This document shows positions 1 through 7,844 of a DNA stretch of 64,000 bases, one piece after another. Numbering within the stretch: position 1 is the first letter of the stretch; each line of letters starts with the position of its first letter. A program made the position numbers and the translations under genes. Source of the stretch: Methylobacterium sp. Leaf112 (GTDB taxonomy: Bacteria; Pseudomonadota; Alphaproteobacteria; Rhizobiales; Beijerinckiaceae). The stretch spans positions 3,664 to 67,663 of the forward strand of contig NZ_LMNG01000003.1 of the NCBI RefSeq assembly GCF_001423295.1. The letters are read 5' to 3'. The notes under the pieces are model-generated. The model was not told the DNA's origin, made no database searches, and saw nothing but the letters and a program-made list of their open reading frames with translations.

Positions 1-2
1 TG

Positions 3-659
3 GAGGCGCAAGGCGTCGACAAGGACCGAATCCAGGACTGGTTCCGCGGCGAGAGGATGGCGCACGCCAAGACCAAGGCACAATCGGACTCGGAAGCGAA
101 GGCCAAAGCGCAGGCGGCAGGGAAATCCGGCACCGTCCGGGTCACGCAGACGCAAATCCGGTGCTACAAACTAGATCGCCATCTAGGCGCCGACGCGAAA
201 GAGAACAAAAAATTTACCAGAGAGGTCTGTCGCCAGCTCAAGGAACAGGAAGATGCAATCAACAAGATGACGCGGGAAGAATGGGAGGCTGCGCGTCAGC
301 ACTACAAAAAGTTCGGTCGAGACGGATCGGAGAAGGTGTTTCGCAAGAATGCGCAGCAAGATGCAATTGATGACTATACCAATCGCGGCAAATCCGTCGA
401 GGAAGCGGAAAGACTTGCCAAAGAGAATCTTGAGCGCCAGTCGCCACTTCACGTTCCCGATCAGGTGCTTGGTGGCACCTTGTCGAAGATCCTTCGCATG
501 GGGAACTCTCATGTCAACTCGATCATCGGCGGAGGTTGGCCCAGCCGATTGGCCGAGTTCGAGCGACATGCGAAAAGCTTGAAGCCTGGAGAGAAGATGA
601 ACGTGCGGCTTTGCGCCACGATCAAGGGGCAGGATGTCTGCAGTAATCGCGTATATTGA
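3..659 (+). CDS. C-terminal part of polymorphic/T6SS effector with Ntox15 (Tde-type) nuclease domain, 5' truncated by window edge
   Basis: The reading frame is open from the first bases, so this is the 3' end of a longer gene; about 218 residues are visible. An Ala/Lys-rich linker leads into a toxin domain containing REVCRQLKEQEDAINKMT and, counting from the ATG at 57, the motif LHVPDQVLGG with His132 and Asp135 (HxxD). This pattern fits Ntox15/'toxin_43', the domain of the Agrobacterium Tde DNase effectors, in which HxxD is needed for activity (family knowledge). The ATG at 57 lies inside the linker and is probably not the start. The gene directly downstream is a Tdi-type immunity gene, which supports the call. 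Secretion by T6SS is inferred from the family; no T6SS structural gene is in the window. Confidence 0.75.
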   Translation, partial: EAQGVDKDRIQDWFRGERMAHAKTKAQSDSEAKAKAQAAGKSGTVRVTQTQIRCYKLDRHLGADAKENKKFTREVCRQLKEQEDAINKMTREEWEAARQHYKKFGRDGSEKVFRKNAQQDAIDDYTNRGKSVEEAERLAKENLERQSPLHVPDQVLGGTLSKILRMGNSHVNSIIGGGWPSRLAEFERHAKSLKPGEKMNVRLCATIKGQDVCSNRVY

Positions 660-684
660 TTGAAAAAATGAAAGTGAGAAAACA

Positions 685-1335
685 ATGACGGCTGATAGAT
701 ATAAGACCCTGTTCGATGAAGCGATCGAGCGGAAGCACCCCGAAATCTTGCGCCCATTTGAATATGGTGGGGGCAAAGCGCATGTTCCCGAAGTTCTGGC
801 CTACATGTGGTCGAGGGTCGGCATCTCCATCTGGCTCAAAGGCACGTTCAGGACCTGCGACCCCGACATGGTCTGGCCGTCCATCGAAGATGCCCTCGAG
901 GGCAAGAGCCTGCTGAACGCGGCCGATTGCGTGCCCTACCTCATCACGGCCTTCGGCAGTGTCTACGCCTGGAACCGCTCGCTCGGCGCGATCGAGTTCG
1001 ATTTCCAGCGCGGCCGGATCACGATCCGCGCCGATCCTCGGGCCAAGGATCAAGAGGCGAGCCCTACCAAGTTCGTGACGCCGTTCCTGGCCGAGGAGGA
1101 CAGTTACGACGACTACGACCTCTACGACGAGGCCGTGCGGAAGTTCGGGCCCTTGAACGAGGACCAGATCTTCTCGTTCGCACCGATCTTCGCCCTGGGA
1201 GGCCAGCCCAAGAAGGGCAACCTCATCATGACGAACGCCCGGGCCCACCTGGCGCTCCTGTCGCAGTCACAAGGGTTCGACATCCTTCACTTCGACCGGA
1301 AGCGGTATCCGGGCGGCTTCGAGCGAGTGGAATGA
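685..1335 (+). CDS. Tdi-type immunity protein (GAD-like plus Tdi1/DUF1851-type C-terminal domain)
   Basis: A 216-residue cytoplasmic protein starting 25 bp after the toxin stop. The N-terminal half (about 1-105, DEAIERKHPEILRPFEYG then WPSIEDALEG) fits the GAD-like domain, and the C-terminal half with LGGQPKKGNL, AHLALLSQSQGFDIL and a closing RYPGGFERVE fits the Tdi1 C-terminal/DUF1851 fold. These two domains form the immunity protein of Agrobacterium Tde effectors (family knowledge). It should bind and neutralise the Ntox15 toxin encoded just upstream. No signal peptide or membrane segment is seen, as expected for protection against a DNase acting in the cytoplasm. Confidence 0.75.
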   Translation: MTADRYKTLFDEAIERKHPEILRPFEYGGGKAHVPEVLAYMWSRVGISIWLKGTFRTCDPDMVWPSIEDALEGKSLLNAADCVPYLITAFGSVYAWNRSLGAIEFDFQRGRITIRADPRAKDQEASPTKFVTPFLAEEDSYDDYDLYDEAVRKFGPLNEDQIFSFAPIFALGGQPKKGNLIMTNARAHLALLSQSQGFDILHFDRKRYPGGFERVE

Positions 1336-1371
1336 TCTGACGCCACGAATTCGCGATCGAGGGCGATCTCG

Positions 1372-1832
1372 TCGTCCCTCGACCCGTGCCTGACGCCGCG
1401 GGGCTCGGCCCTGGTGCCGGCCCCCGACCCGATCGTCAACTACGGCGCCCATTTCGACGGCTACGCGTCTTCGGTGCGGTTCACGGCGCAGACGGCGATG
1501 GTGCTGCGCCGAGGACGACGCACGTGCACGGCGACGAAGCCGGCACGGGCGGCGGCGTGAAGTCGGGTACGCATCGGGACATCACCGAGCCGATCGGCCA
1601 CGCGCCGCAGGTTCGGGCGGAGGGCTCGCCGGTGATCCGGAACCTCGACCGGTTCTGGATGAACCGGCGCAACACGGTGGGCGACGCGGTCTACGTCAAG
1701 GACCAGCGGGCGCGCCAGGCCCCTGAAGACGATGATCCGCTGTCCGGCTCGCTCCGCCGTGGGGCCCGACGATCGCAGGCTGGCTGGGCTGTGGTTTTCG
1801 CCATTCCTGACCTGGGTGTCTTGAGATCATGA
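1372..1832 (+). pseudogene. Remnant of DUF4150 (PAAR-like) domain, frameshifted and lacking its start
   Basis: Two adjacent frames give the two halves of one domain. From 1372 the frame reads LDPCLTPRGSALVPAPDPIV and SSVRFTAQTAMVL. Near 1507-1516 the match moves to the next frame and reads THVHGDEAGTGGGVKSGT, then GSPVIRNLDRFWMNRRNTVG, ending in TGA at 1830-1832. Both blocks are typical of DUF4150, the PAAR-like tip domain at the N-terminus of many T6SS effectors. The roughly 20 N-terminal residues usual before the 'CLTP' motif and any start codon are missing. The second frame ends in an ATGA overlap with the next ORF (ATG at 1829). Most likely it is the wrecked N-terminus of the effector whose toxin part follows. 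Confidence 0.65.
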
Positions 1833-2596
1833 GTGGGGGCAGTGCAGCACCTCCGGGCGGATCGGCAGGCGGTTGGGCAAATCCCCCGCCGGCAGCGCCG
1901 GCCAGACCGACCCTCGAACGCCTTGGCAATTGGGGTCGCATCATCGCGGGCTTGCGGTACGGTCCGTGGGTGACCGCCGCCAAGCTGGCCCTGTCGCCGA
2001 CGTCTCTGGCGCCGGCATGGAGGGATGAGCTTCCCCAAGACGATTTCGAGCGCCAGCTTTTTCGGAAGGCGAGCGATCTCGAGAAGCAAGGGGTGCCGCA
2101 AGGCGAGGTGCAGGACTGCTTCGACAAGGAGCGTGCCGCGCGTCGGCGGCGGGACACCATCGTCGAGGAGAAGCAGTGTCCCAGGCCGATACCGCCGCCT
2201 CCTGGGACCGTTCGCATCAACAGGAGAGATCGGAAATGCCTGGTCGATGAATACAAGAAGCTTCTCAACGTCTGTGACGGCGACTCGCATCACATCGTTC
2301 CGGATATGGTCTACCGCCTGGGCGCGCGACCGAAAGGCGCCGGGATGAGTTCGACCGCCGATCGCATTCCGAATGCTCCGACGCTGAACGAGGGTATGGC
2401 GATCTGTTTAAGGAAGGCGCAACACGGAAGTGGCCTGGACGGCATTCACGCCGATCTTCGGAAATCGCTGAACGATCTTGGAGCGGACTATACGCCGTCG
2501 GGAACAGCGCCCCTTGGAGAAATCATTTCAGCAGCCAAGTTATCTATTCGTAATATTGAAGATTTTTCGGAAAGATGTAAGGATCTGGCGAAATAG
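1829..2596 (+). CDS. Effector C-terminal region with putative His-Me-finger-like nuclease toxin domain
   Basis: 255 residues. Residues 1-65 form a Gly/Pro/Ala linker followed by a hydrophobic stretch (GRIIAGLRYGPWVTAAKLAL) of the kind found after DUF4150 in T6SS effectors. The C-terminal domain has GDSHHIVPDMVYR (His154, His155), then RIPNAPTLNEGMAICL (Asn182, Asn187) and QHGSGLDGIH (His199, His207), an arrangement compatible with HNH/His-Me-finger nucleases. I do not recognise the exact family. Five cysteines (Cys97, 117, 137, 149, 193) precede or surround this core. The 3' end is noticeably AT-richer than the chromosome. The start overlaps the DUF4150 remnant, so this was probably one effector gene, now split. 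Whether the toxin is still made is unclear. Confidence 0.5.
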   Translation: MSGGSAAPPGGSAGGWANPPPAAPARPTLERLGNWGRIIAGLRYGPWVTAAKLALSPTSLAPAWRDELPQDDFERQLFRKASDLEKQGVPQGEVQDCFDKERAARRRRDTIVEEKQCPRPIPPPPGTVRINRRDRKCLVDEYKKLLNVCDGDSHHIVPDMVYRLGARPKGAGMSSTADRIPNAPTLNEGMAICLRKAQHGSGLDGIHADLRKSLNDLGADYTPSGTAPLGEIISAAKLSIRNIEDFSERCKDLAK

Positions 2597-2716
2597 AAAT
2601 TCAGTTTTCAAATAGGACAAAGAGGTTTCGATTCGGAGCAGCCGGGTCGGACTCAGGAAAAACCGCTCCCGAGCGGGGCGGCGAAGAACGTCCTCCGACG
2701 CGGATACTATTGAAAT

Positions 2717-3844
2717 ATGTCTATGGAAAATGAAATGATCGATTGGAAACCAATGATAAACGCAGCCCACGCTACTGGTCGTGGACAGTTCTGCATCGCA
2801 CTATGCGAATTGGAATATGATGATCCGTTCAGCGCGCTGCTCGATTACGATGAATCTTTCCCACAACCATGGTCGCGCACCGACATAGCACGAGAAATCT
2901 ATTCTGTCACAGCCCCGGGAACCACAGAATATCCCGGATCTCGATTTGCTGCTCTTAGCAACGAAGGCGATGTTTACTGGGTCTGAGACCAAACGTCACT
3001 GGAGAAGATCCTCGGTGCAGGCGTGCAAAGTCCTGATGCTTCAGGCGCGGGTGCGCTCGCGGGTCTTGGGTTGATCGGAGGCCACCTATGGGCAGTCGGG
3101 CATGGCGCTCAGATCTATCGCAGGTCCGGCAGCCACCGTTGGGACAAGATACCTTTCACCAAAACGCCTAAGCTCGGCTTCGAGGTCGTGCGGTTTGGCC
3201 GTATCGTTAGCACCAACATTGATGACATATACGTTTCCGGAGTGTCTTTTCCGATGAAAGTCAAGATCGATAAAAAAACCCGGGAAGAGCTTCGTGAGAG
3301 CCGAAGCTGGGATGACTGGGACCGCGCTTACGAACTGGCCAGGAAGAACGCGCCGAGTAAGGGCCTATCCACGGAAGGACGGGCCTACCACTGGAACGGC
3401 GAAGCCTGGACAGAGATTCCGCTTCCAGGATCGAGCCCGTATGTCATCAAGGACATTTTCATCGAAACGCCCGACAAGGTTTGGATGGTCGGCAGTCGCG
3501 GCACCATACTGGTCGGAAATGCACGGAGTGGCTTCAGCAACGTAGGCTTTGCAGGCGACACCGAGACGCTCCTGTCGATCATCCGGTTCAAGGACAAGTA
3601 CATTGTCGCGTCCGATTACGCCCTACACATCTTCGACGCCCACCATCTCACACCCCTGAAGCCGTGGCTGCGCCGGGGGGGAACACCGACGCCACTCAGG
3701 GTGCAGGCGGTGGACGACGTGCTGTTCTACTTCGACTACAAGCTCGGCGTTCATCGCTTCGACGGCATTCGCTGGGAGGAAATACCGATCCCATCCGAGT
3801 TGCTCGCGCGCGACTTCCGAGGCCTCATCGGGCGCGGACCGTGA
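2717..3844 (+). pseudogene. Probable second immunity gene, propeller-like protein, interrupted by in-frame TGA at 2984-2986
   Basis: Two ORFs lie in the same frame: 2717-2986 (89 aa, ends SNEGDVYWV) and 3023-3844 (273 aa from a GTG). The 36 bp between them are open and read DQTSLEKILGAG, so a single 375-codon gene is cut by one TGA, most simply a TGG-to-TGA change. The product has repeated blade-like motifs (HLWAVGHGAQIYRR, AYHWNGEAWTEIPLP, KVWMVGSRGTILVGN, GVHRFDGIRWEEIPIP) suggesting a BNR/WD-like beta-propeller. It lacks a signal peptide. Its place right after the second toxin suggests an immunity role (inference). Base composition at 2600-3300 is AT-richer than the neighbourhood, consistent with transfer. 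An alternative is two separate genes with a GTG restart at 3023. Confidence 0.5.
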
Positions 3845-3871
3845 CACCCCGGCCCTGGCACCTGCGTCCTA

Positions 3872-3883
3872 GAGCGTTTTCGG
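3872..3883 (+). repeat. Left terminal inverted repeat of IS630 element
   Basis: GAGCGTTTTCGG, preceded by the TA target dinucleotide at 3870-3871. It is the exact reverse complement of 4947-4958. Confidence 0.9.
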
Positions 3884-3962
3884 GCTGCGCTGAATCGGGC
3901 GGGTGGGGTTCACGCGAAGCTGTTGGGCTGATTCACTGATCGCTCTGGAGGAGGAGCGACAG

Positions 3963-4945
3963 ATGGGACGAGCCTACAGCCAGGATTTGCGCGAGCGGGT
4001 GGTGGCAGCCGCGGCAACTACCTCGCGCCGGCAGGCGGCGGCGCGGTTTGGAGTCGGCATCGCGACCTCGATCCGTTGGATGGCCGCGCTCACGACGACC
4101 GGGACGGTGGCCGTTCGTCCGCAAGGGCGGGCGCGCCGCTCGAAGCTCGATCCGCACGAGGCATTCCTGCGCGGCCTGATCGACACGAAGGTCGACATCA
4201 CCCTGGAGGAGATGCGTGCCCGGCTTCGGGACGAGCACGATCTGACTGTCGGGCTTGGCACCCTGTGGAGCTTCCTCGACGCACGCGATCTCACCTACAA
4301 AAAAAAGACAGCTCACGCCGCCGAGCAAGAACGCCCGGACGTGAAGGCCGCGCGTGAGGCGTGGTTCGAGGGCCAACTCGATCTCGACCCTGCGCGCCTC
4401 GTGTTCCTCGACGAGACCTGGACCTCCACCAACATGGCTCGCACCCGCGGACGGTCGCCCCGTGGCGAACGGCTGCGCTCACCCGTGCCGCACGGCCATT
4501 GGAAGACCACGACCCTGGTGGCGGGCCTGCGCCTGTCCGGGATCGCTGCACCGTTCGTGCTCGACGGGCCGATCAACCGCGACACCTTCCAGGCTTACGT
4601 CGATCAGGTCTTGGTGCCTGAGCTTACCCCCGGCGACATCGTCGTCATGGACAACCTCGGCAGCCACAAGGGCCCGGAAGTGCGGGCGGCGATCGAGGCG
4701 GCAGGCGCGCGGCTGTTGTTCCTGCCGCCCGACTCGCCCGACTTCAACCCGATCGGGGGCTACCCCGACCGACGAGTCGGTTGGGGACCCCTCAGATGGC
4801 GTTCTCGAAGCTCAAAGCACTGCTCCGCAAGGCGGCCGAACGCACCGCCGAGGGACTATGGTCGGCCATCGGACGCCTCGTCGACACCGTCACACCCAAC
4901 GAGTGCACCAACTTCTTCGCCGCATCAGGATACGAACCAGATTAA
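3963..4945 (+). pseudogene. IS630-family transposase, disrupted near the 3' end
   Basis: The start is the ATG at 3963, behind GGAGGAGGAGCG. The N-terminus MGRAYSQDLRERVV and the following helix-turn-helix (RRQAAARFGVGIATSIRW) are the usual IS630 DNA-binding region. The DDE catalytic core is visible in RLVFLDETWTSTNM, DIVVMDNLGSHKG and PPDSPDFNPI. Normally the last motif continues into E-x-FSKLKALLRKAAERT. Here a 38-bp palindrome at 4756-4793 interrupts the codon for the final catalytic Glu and shifts the frame; the original tail resumes in another frame and ends at TAA 4943-4945. The element can therefore not make an intact transposase. Confidence 0.85.
4756..4793 (+). repeat. 38-bp palindromic insert within transposase
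   Basis: Removing these 38 bases restores the expected ATCGAGATGGCG junction (I-E-M-A) and a continuous IS630 transposase. The insert is an imperfect inverted repeat: left arm GGGGCTACCCCGACCGA, short loop, right arm TCGGTTGGGGACCCCT. It contains GGTTGGGGACCC, a 12-mer also present in an apparent insertion inside the helicase gene at 42027-42038. This suggests a small dispersed palindromic repeat family (inference). A length of 38 explains the frameshift. Confidence 0.7.
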
Positions 4946-4946
4946 A

Positions 4947-4958
4947 CCGAAAACGCTC
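4947..4958 (-). repeat. Right terminal inverted repeat of IS630 element
   Basis: CCGAAAACGCTC followed by the TA target duplicate at 4959-4960. It overlaps nothing and sits one base past the ancestral transposase stop. Confidence 0.9.
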
Positions 4959-5201
4959 TAGCGCGCTACGCAATCTTCAGTGGGAAAGGGAACGCTCCCC
5001 GTCGCGCATCGTGACGCTCGTCGCCTAAACCGCGCGCCCGGCCGAAGTCGGAAGACCACGCGGTCATCGACATCTCCGACTGCCGGGGATCCGTCGCGTT
5101 CGGACAAAGCGACGACTTCGGCGGATCGAAACGTTGCGAGGTCGATCGGTCGCCCTCACGGCTCCGGACCTCGATCCCGGACAGACCGTGAAGCACCGCG
5201 A

Positions 5202-5227
5202 ACGCCGCCCGCAATCACGGGCGGCGT
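5202..5227 (-). terminator. Hairpin downstream of hss
   Basis: A perfect 10-bp stem ACGCCGCCCG / CGGGCGGCGT with loop CAATCA lies 13 bp past the hss stop. There is no strong T-run on the minus strand, so Rho-independent activity is likely but not certain. Confidence 0.55.
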
Positions 5228-5240
5228 CGATCAGCGTTCG

Positions 5241-6686
5241 TCAGCCCTGGACCAGCACGTTCCGGAACTGCCACGGGTCGGTCTCGTCGATGTTCTCCGG
5301 GAACAGGCCCGGGCGGCCGGTCAGCGGGGTCCAGTCCGTGTAGACGCCGACCACTGGGCCGAGATACGGCATCTGCACTTCGAGGCAGCGGCGGAAGTCC
5401 ATCTCGTCGGCCTCGACGATGCCGGACTCAGGGTTCTCGAGGGCCCAGACCATGCCGGCGAGGACGGCCGAGGTCACCTGAAGGCCCGTGGCGTTCTGGT
5501 AGGGGGCGATGCGGCGGGTCTCCTCGATGGAGAGCTGCGAGCCGAACCAGTAGGCGTTCTTCTCGTGACCGTAGAGCAGCACGCCGAGTTCATCGATGCC
5601 GTCGACGATCTCGGTCTCGTCGAGGATGTGGTGCTTCTCCTGGACGACGGCGGCCTTGCCGAACATCTCGTGCAGGGACAGCACGGCGTCGTCGGCCGGA
5701 TGGTAGGCGTAGTGGCAGGTCGGCCGATAGGCGGCGCGCTCACCCTCCAGCACCGTATAGTAATCCGAGATCGACACCGCCTCGTTGTGGGTCACGAGGA
5801 AGCCGAACTGCGCCTGGGCCGTCGGCGTCCACGAGCGCACGCGGGTGTCGGCGCCGGGCTGGAGCAGGTAGATGGCGCAGCGCGACCCCTTCTCCTGATC
5901 GCGAGCGTTGTCCGGACGCCAGGTCTCGTGGGTGCCCCAGCCGAGTTCGGCCGGCTGGTTGCCCTCGGAGACGAAGCCTTCGACCGACCAGGTGTTGACG
6001 AAGACACCCCGGGGCTTCGGGTTCTTGGCGCGCTGGGTATCCCGCTCGGCGATGTGGATTCCCTTGACGCCGACTTCCTGCATGAGCTTCGCCCAGCCGG
6101 TCCTATCCGTCGGCTCCGCGGTCTTGAGGCCGATGTCGTTGGCGATGTTCAGAAGCGCCTGCTTGACGAACCACGACACCATGCCGGGATTGGCGCCGCA
6201 GCACGACACGGCGGTGGTGCCGCCGGGGCTGGCGGTGCGGGCATCGAGGATGTCCTGGCGCAGGGCATAATTTGTGCGGTCACCCTGACTCTTCGACTTG
6301 TCGAAGTAGAATCCGGGCCAGGGCTCGGCGACGGTGTCGATGTAGAAGGCGCCGAGCTCGCGGCACAGTTCCATGATGGCGCGGGACGAGGTGTCCACCG
6401 AGACGTTCACGCAGAAGCCCTGTCCTTCGCCCTCCGTGAGGAGCGGCGTCAGGATCGCGCGATAATTCTCCTTGGTCAGCGCCACCTGCTCGAAGCGCAG
6501 GCCATGCTGGTCGGCGAGCGCCTTGTGGGCATCGGACGGCTCGACGACGGTGAATCGGCTCTTGTCGTACGCGAAGTGGCGCTCGATCAGCGGCAGGGTG
6601 CCGCGTCCGATGGAGCCGAAGCCGATCATCACGATGGGTCCGGTGATGCGGCCGTGGACGGGCCAGGCGGTGGCGGCTTCGGTCAT
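5241..6686 (-). CDS. hss: Homospermidine synthase
   Basis: The 481-residue product makes sym-homospermidine from putrescine in an NAD-dependent aminobutyl transfer, in the cytoplasm. The N-terminal Rossmann motif IGFGSIGRGTLPLI (about 21-34) is plain. Family blocks follow: FCVNVSVDTSS, FYIDTVAEPWPG, SCCGANPGMVSWFVKQALL and LGWGTHETW. The length is normal for bacterial Hss. It is the last gene of a minus-strand polyamine group in which ornithine decarboxylase supplies putrescine and a GNAT protein lies between. A 470-bp gap separates it from the GNAT gene, so it may have its own promoter. Confidence 0.93.
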   Translation of the reverse strand: MTEAATAWPVHGRITGPIVMIGFGSIGRGTLPLIERHFAYDKSRFTVVEPSDAHKALADQHGLRFEQVALTKENYRAILTPLLTEGEGQGFCVNVSVDTSSRAIMELCRELGAFYIDTVAEPWPGFYFDKSKSQGDRTNYALRQDILDARTASPGGTTAVSCCGANPGMVSWFVKQALLNIANDIGLKTAEPTDRTGWAKLMQEVGVKGIHIAERDTQRAKNPKPRGVFVNTWSVEGFVSEGNQPAELGWGTHETWRPDNARDQEKGSRCAIYLLQPGADTRVRSWTPTAQAQFGFLVTHNEAVSISDYYTVLEGERAAYRPTCHYAYHPADDAVLSLHEMFGKAAVVQEKHHILDETEIVDGIDELGVLLYGHEKNAYWFGSQLSIEETRRIAPYQNATGLQVTSAVLAGMVWALENPESGIVEADEMDFRRCLEVQMPYLGPVVGVYTDWTPLTGRPGLFPENIDETDPWQFRNVLVQG

Positions 6687-6968
6687 GGGCAGGCACTCCT
6701 AACAACTTGCTCGGGCGTCGCGATGCGCGCGGGTGGCCGACGCACCTAGCCGGCACAGATGACGCGCACGCGACGGGCTCAGTGGCGGCTGGCGTCCGGC
6801 GGGTCAACCACGTCCAGCTCGGTTCCTAAGGGAGCGTGAACCCGTCCATGCTCTCACCGCAGCCTTGCATCCCACTCGGCGGGATTGCGAGCCTCGGGAC
6901 GTAAGCCGATATTGCACTGCAACAAAGCCGGAGGACGCGCCGCCCCATCGAACCCAAGGACCCCAGCC

Positions 6969-7139
6969 ATGCTCGCAATCCTCACCGCAAACCTGCCCGC
7001 CCAGGCGGAAGAGCCCATCGACCGCGATCCCGGCATCATCACCCTGACCGCCGCTCTCCTGCGCGCCCTTAGCCGCCAGCGGGATGCCGCCTTCCGCCGC
7101 CGCTGCGATCTCGCCGGACAGACCAATCCCAATCGTTAG
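6969..7139 (+). CDS. Small hypothetical protein (56 aa)
   Basis: ATG at 6969 to TAG at 7137-7139, giving MLAILTANLPAQAEEP then DPGIITLTAALLRALSRQRD and a basic tail. It lies in the divergent gap between hss and the GNAT gene, on the opposite strand. A GGAGG-like purine run is absent; AAGGACCCCAGCC precedes the ATG. The helix-rich, Arg-rich composition is not obviously random, but high GC favours chance ORFs. Function unknown. The rest of the gap (6687-6968) shows no other gene and should hold the hss promoter. Confidence 0.35.
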   Translation: MLAILTANLPAQAEEPIDRDPGIITLTAALLRALSRQRDAAFRRRCDLAGQTNPNR

Positions 7140-7156
7140 GACGAACCACCCCGACG

Positions 7157-7726
7157 TCAGGCTACCCGTCGTCGCGACGCCGCACCGGCGTCGCCGAAGG
7201 CCGGGGGCGGAGCGTCCGCATCGCCCCATGCGCCGGTCGCGCGCACGATGCCCTGGGTACCATCGAGGCCGCCCGGGCGGAGATTGAGCCCGAGGAAGCG
7301 CTCGCGCTCGAACGGACCCGGCATCGATAAGCCCGCCACGAGTTCCGGCGTGAAGCCGAAGCGCGCGTAGTACGGCGCGTCGCCGACCAGCAGCACGGCG
7401 CCGTGGCCGAGAATCGTCGCCCGTGTGAGCGCATGGCTCATCAACGTCGCACCGAGGCCATGGCCCTGAATTTCGGGATCGACCGCGAGGGGCCCGAGCA
7501 GGAGGGCCGGCCGGCGAAATCCGGCCTCGACGTGCCAGAGACGGACGGTGCCGCAGACATGACCGTTATACTCGGCCGTGAACGCGAGTCCCTCGGCCGG
7601 AAGCCGGCCTTCGCGCAGCCGCTCGGAGGTCTTCAGGCGTCGGGCAGCGCCGAAGCACAGGTCGAGGAGATGCTCACGGGCGAGAACATCGCCCGAACGT
7701 TCATGGCGGATCTGAAACAAGGCCAC
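7157..7726 (-). CDS. GNAT family N-acetyltransferase
   Basis: 189 residues from a GTG at 7726 preceded by GGGAAAG. It has the GNAT core: FTAEYNGHVCGTVRLW, then the acetyl-CoA-binding strand/loop LGPLAVDPEIQGHGLGATLM (about 77-96) and GDAPYYARFGFTPE. The layout resembles the YhbS-type subfamily. It lies 118 bp downstream of ornithine decarboxylase on the same strand and upstream of hss, so a role in polyamine acetylation is conceivable, but the substrate cannot be read from the sequence. The C-terminal 30 residues are low-complexity Ala/Arg/Pro. Confidence 0.8.
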   Translation of the reverse strand: MALFQIRHERSGDVLAREHLLDLCFGAARRLKTSERLREGRLPAEGLAFTAEYNGHVCGTVRLWHVEAGFRRPALLLGPLAVDPEIQGHGLGATLMSHALTRATILGHGAVLLVGDAPYYARFGFTPELVAGLSMPGPFERERFLGLNLRPGGLDGTQGIVRATGAWGDADAPPPAFGDAGAASRRRVA

Positions 7727-7844
7727 ACCCTTTCCCGAAATCTGGGCGGGGGACGAACGATCCTCGCGTCGGGCACAGGCCCTCGGTTCGGGATGAGAAC
7801 GCGGACGATCGAAGGTCGACCGTCCGCGATGCTGGTAGTCCGAA

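Larger units (their letters stand above)
3872..4958 (+). mobile_element. IS630-family insertion sequence, complete ends
   Basis: A 1087-bp element bounded by perfect 12-bp terminal inverted repeats, GAGCGTTTTCGG at 3872-3883 and CCGAAAACGCTC at 4947-4958. It is flanked on both sides by TA (3870-3871 and 4959-4960), the target duplication expected of IS630/Tc1-mariner elements. It encodes one DDE transposase, now frameshifted by a 38-bp insertion. It lies between the broken immunity gene and the polyamine locus. Confidence 0.9.

Noticed and set aside
2984-2986. TGA read as selenocysteine
   Set aside because: No SECIS-like hairpin directly after it, no selenoprotein family match, and a simple TGG-to-TGA change explains it.
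4740-4800. Programmed frameshift in the IS630 transposase
   Set aside because: The frame change is caused by a 38-bp extra segment, and no slippery heptamer is present.
4980-6749. Long open frame (589 codons) on the plus strand across hss
   Set aside because: Antisense shadow of hss in high-GC DNA; no domain and composition typical of a reverse reading.
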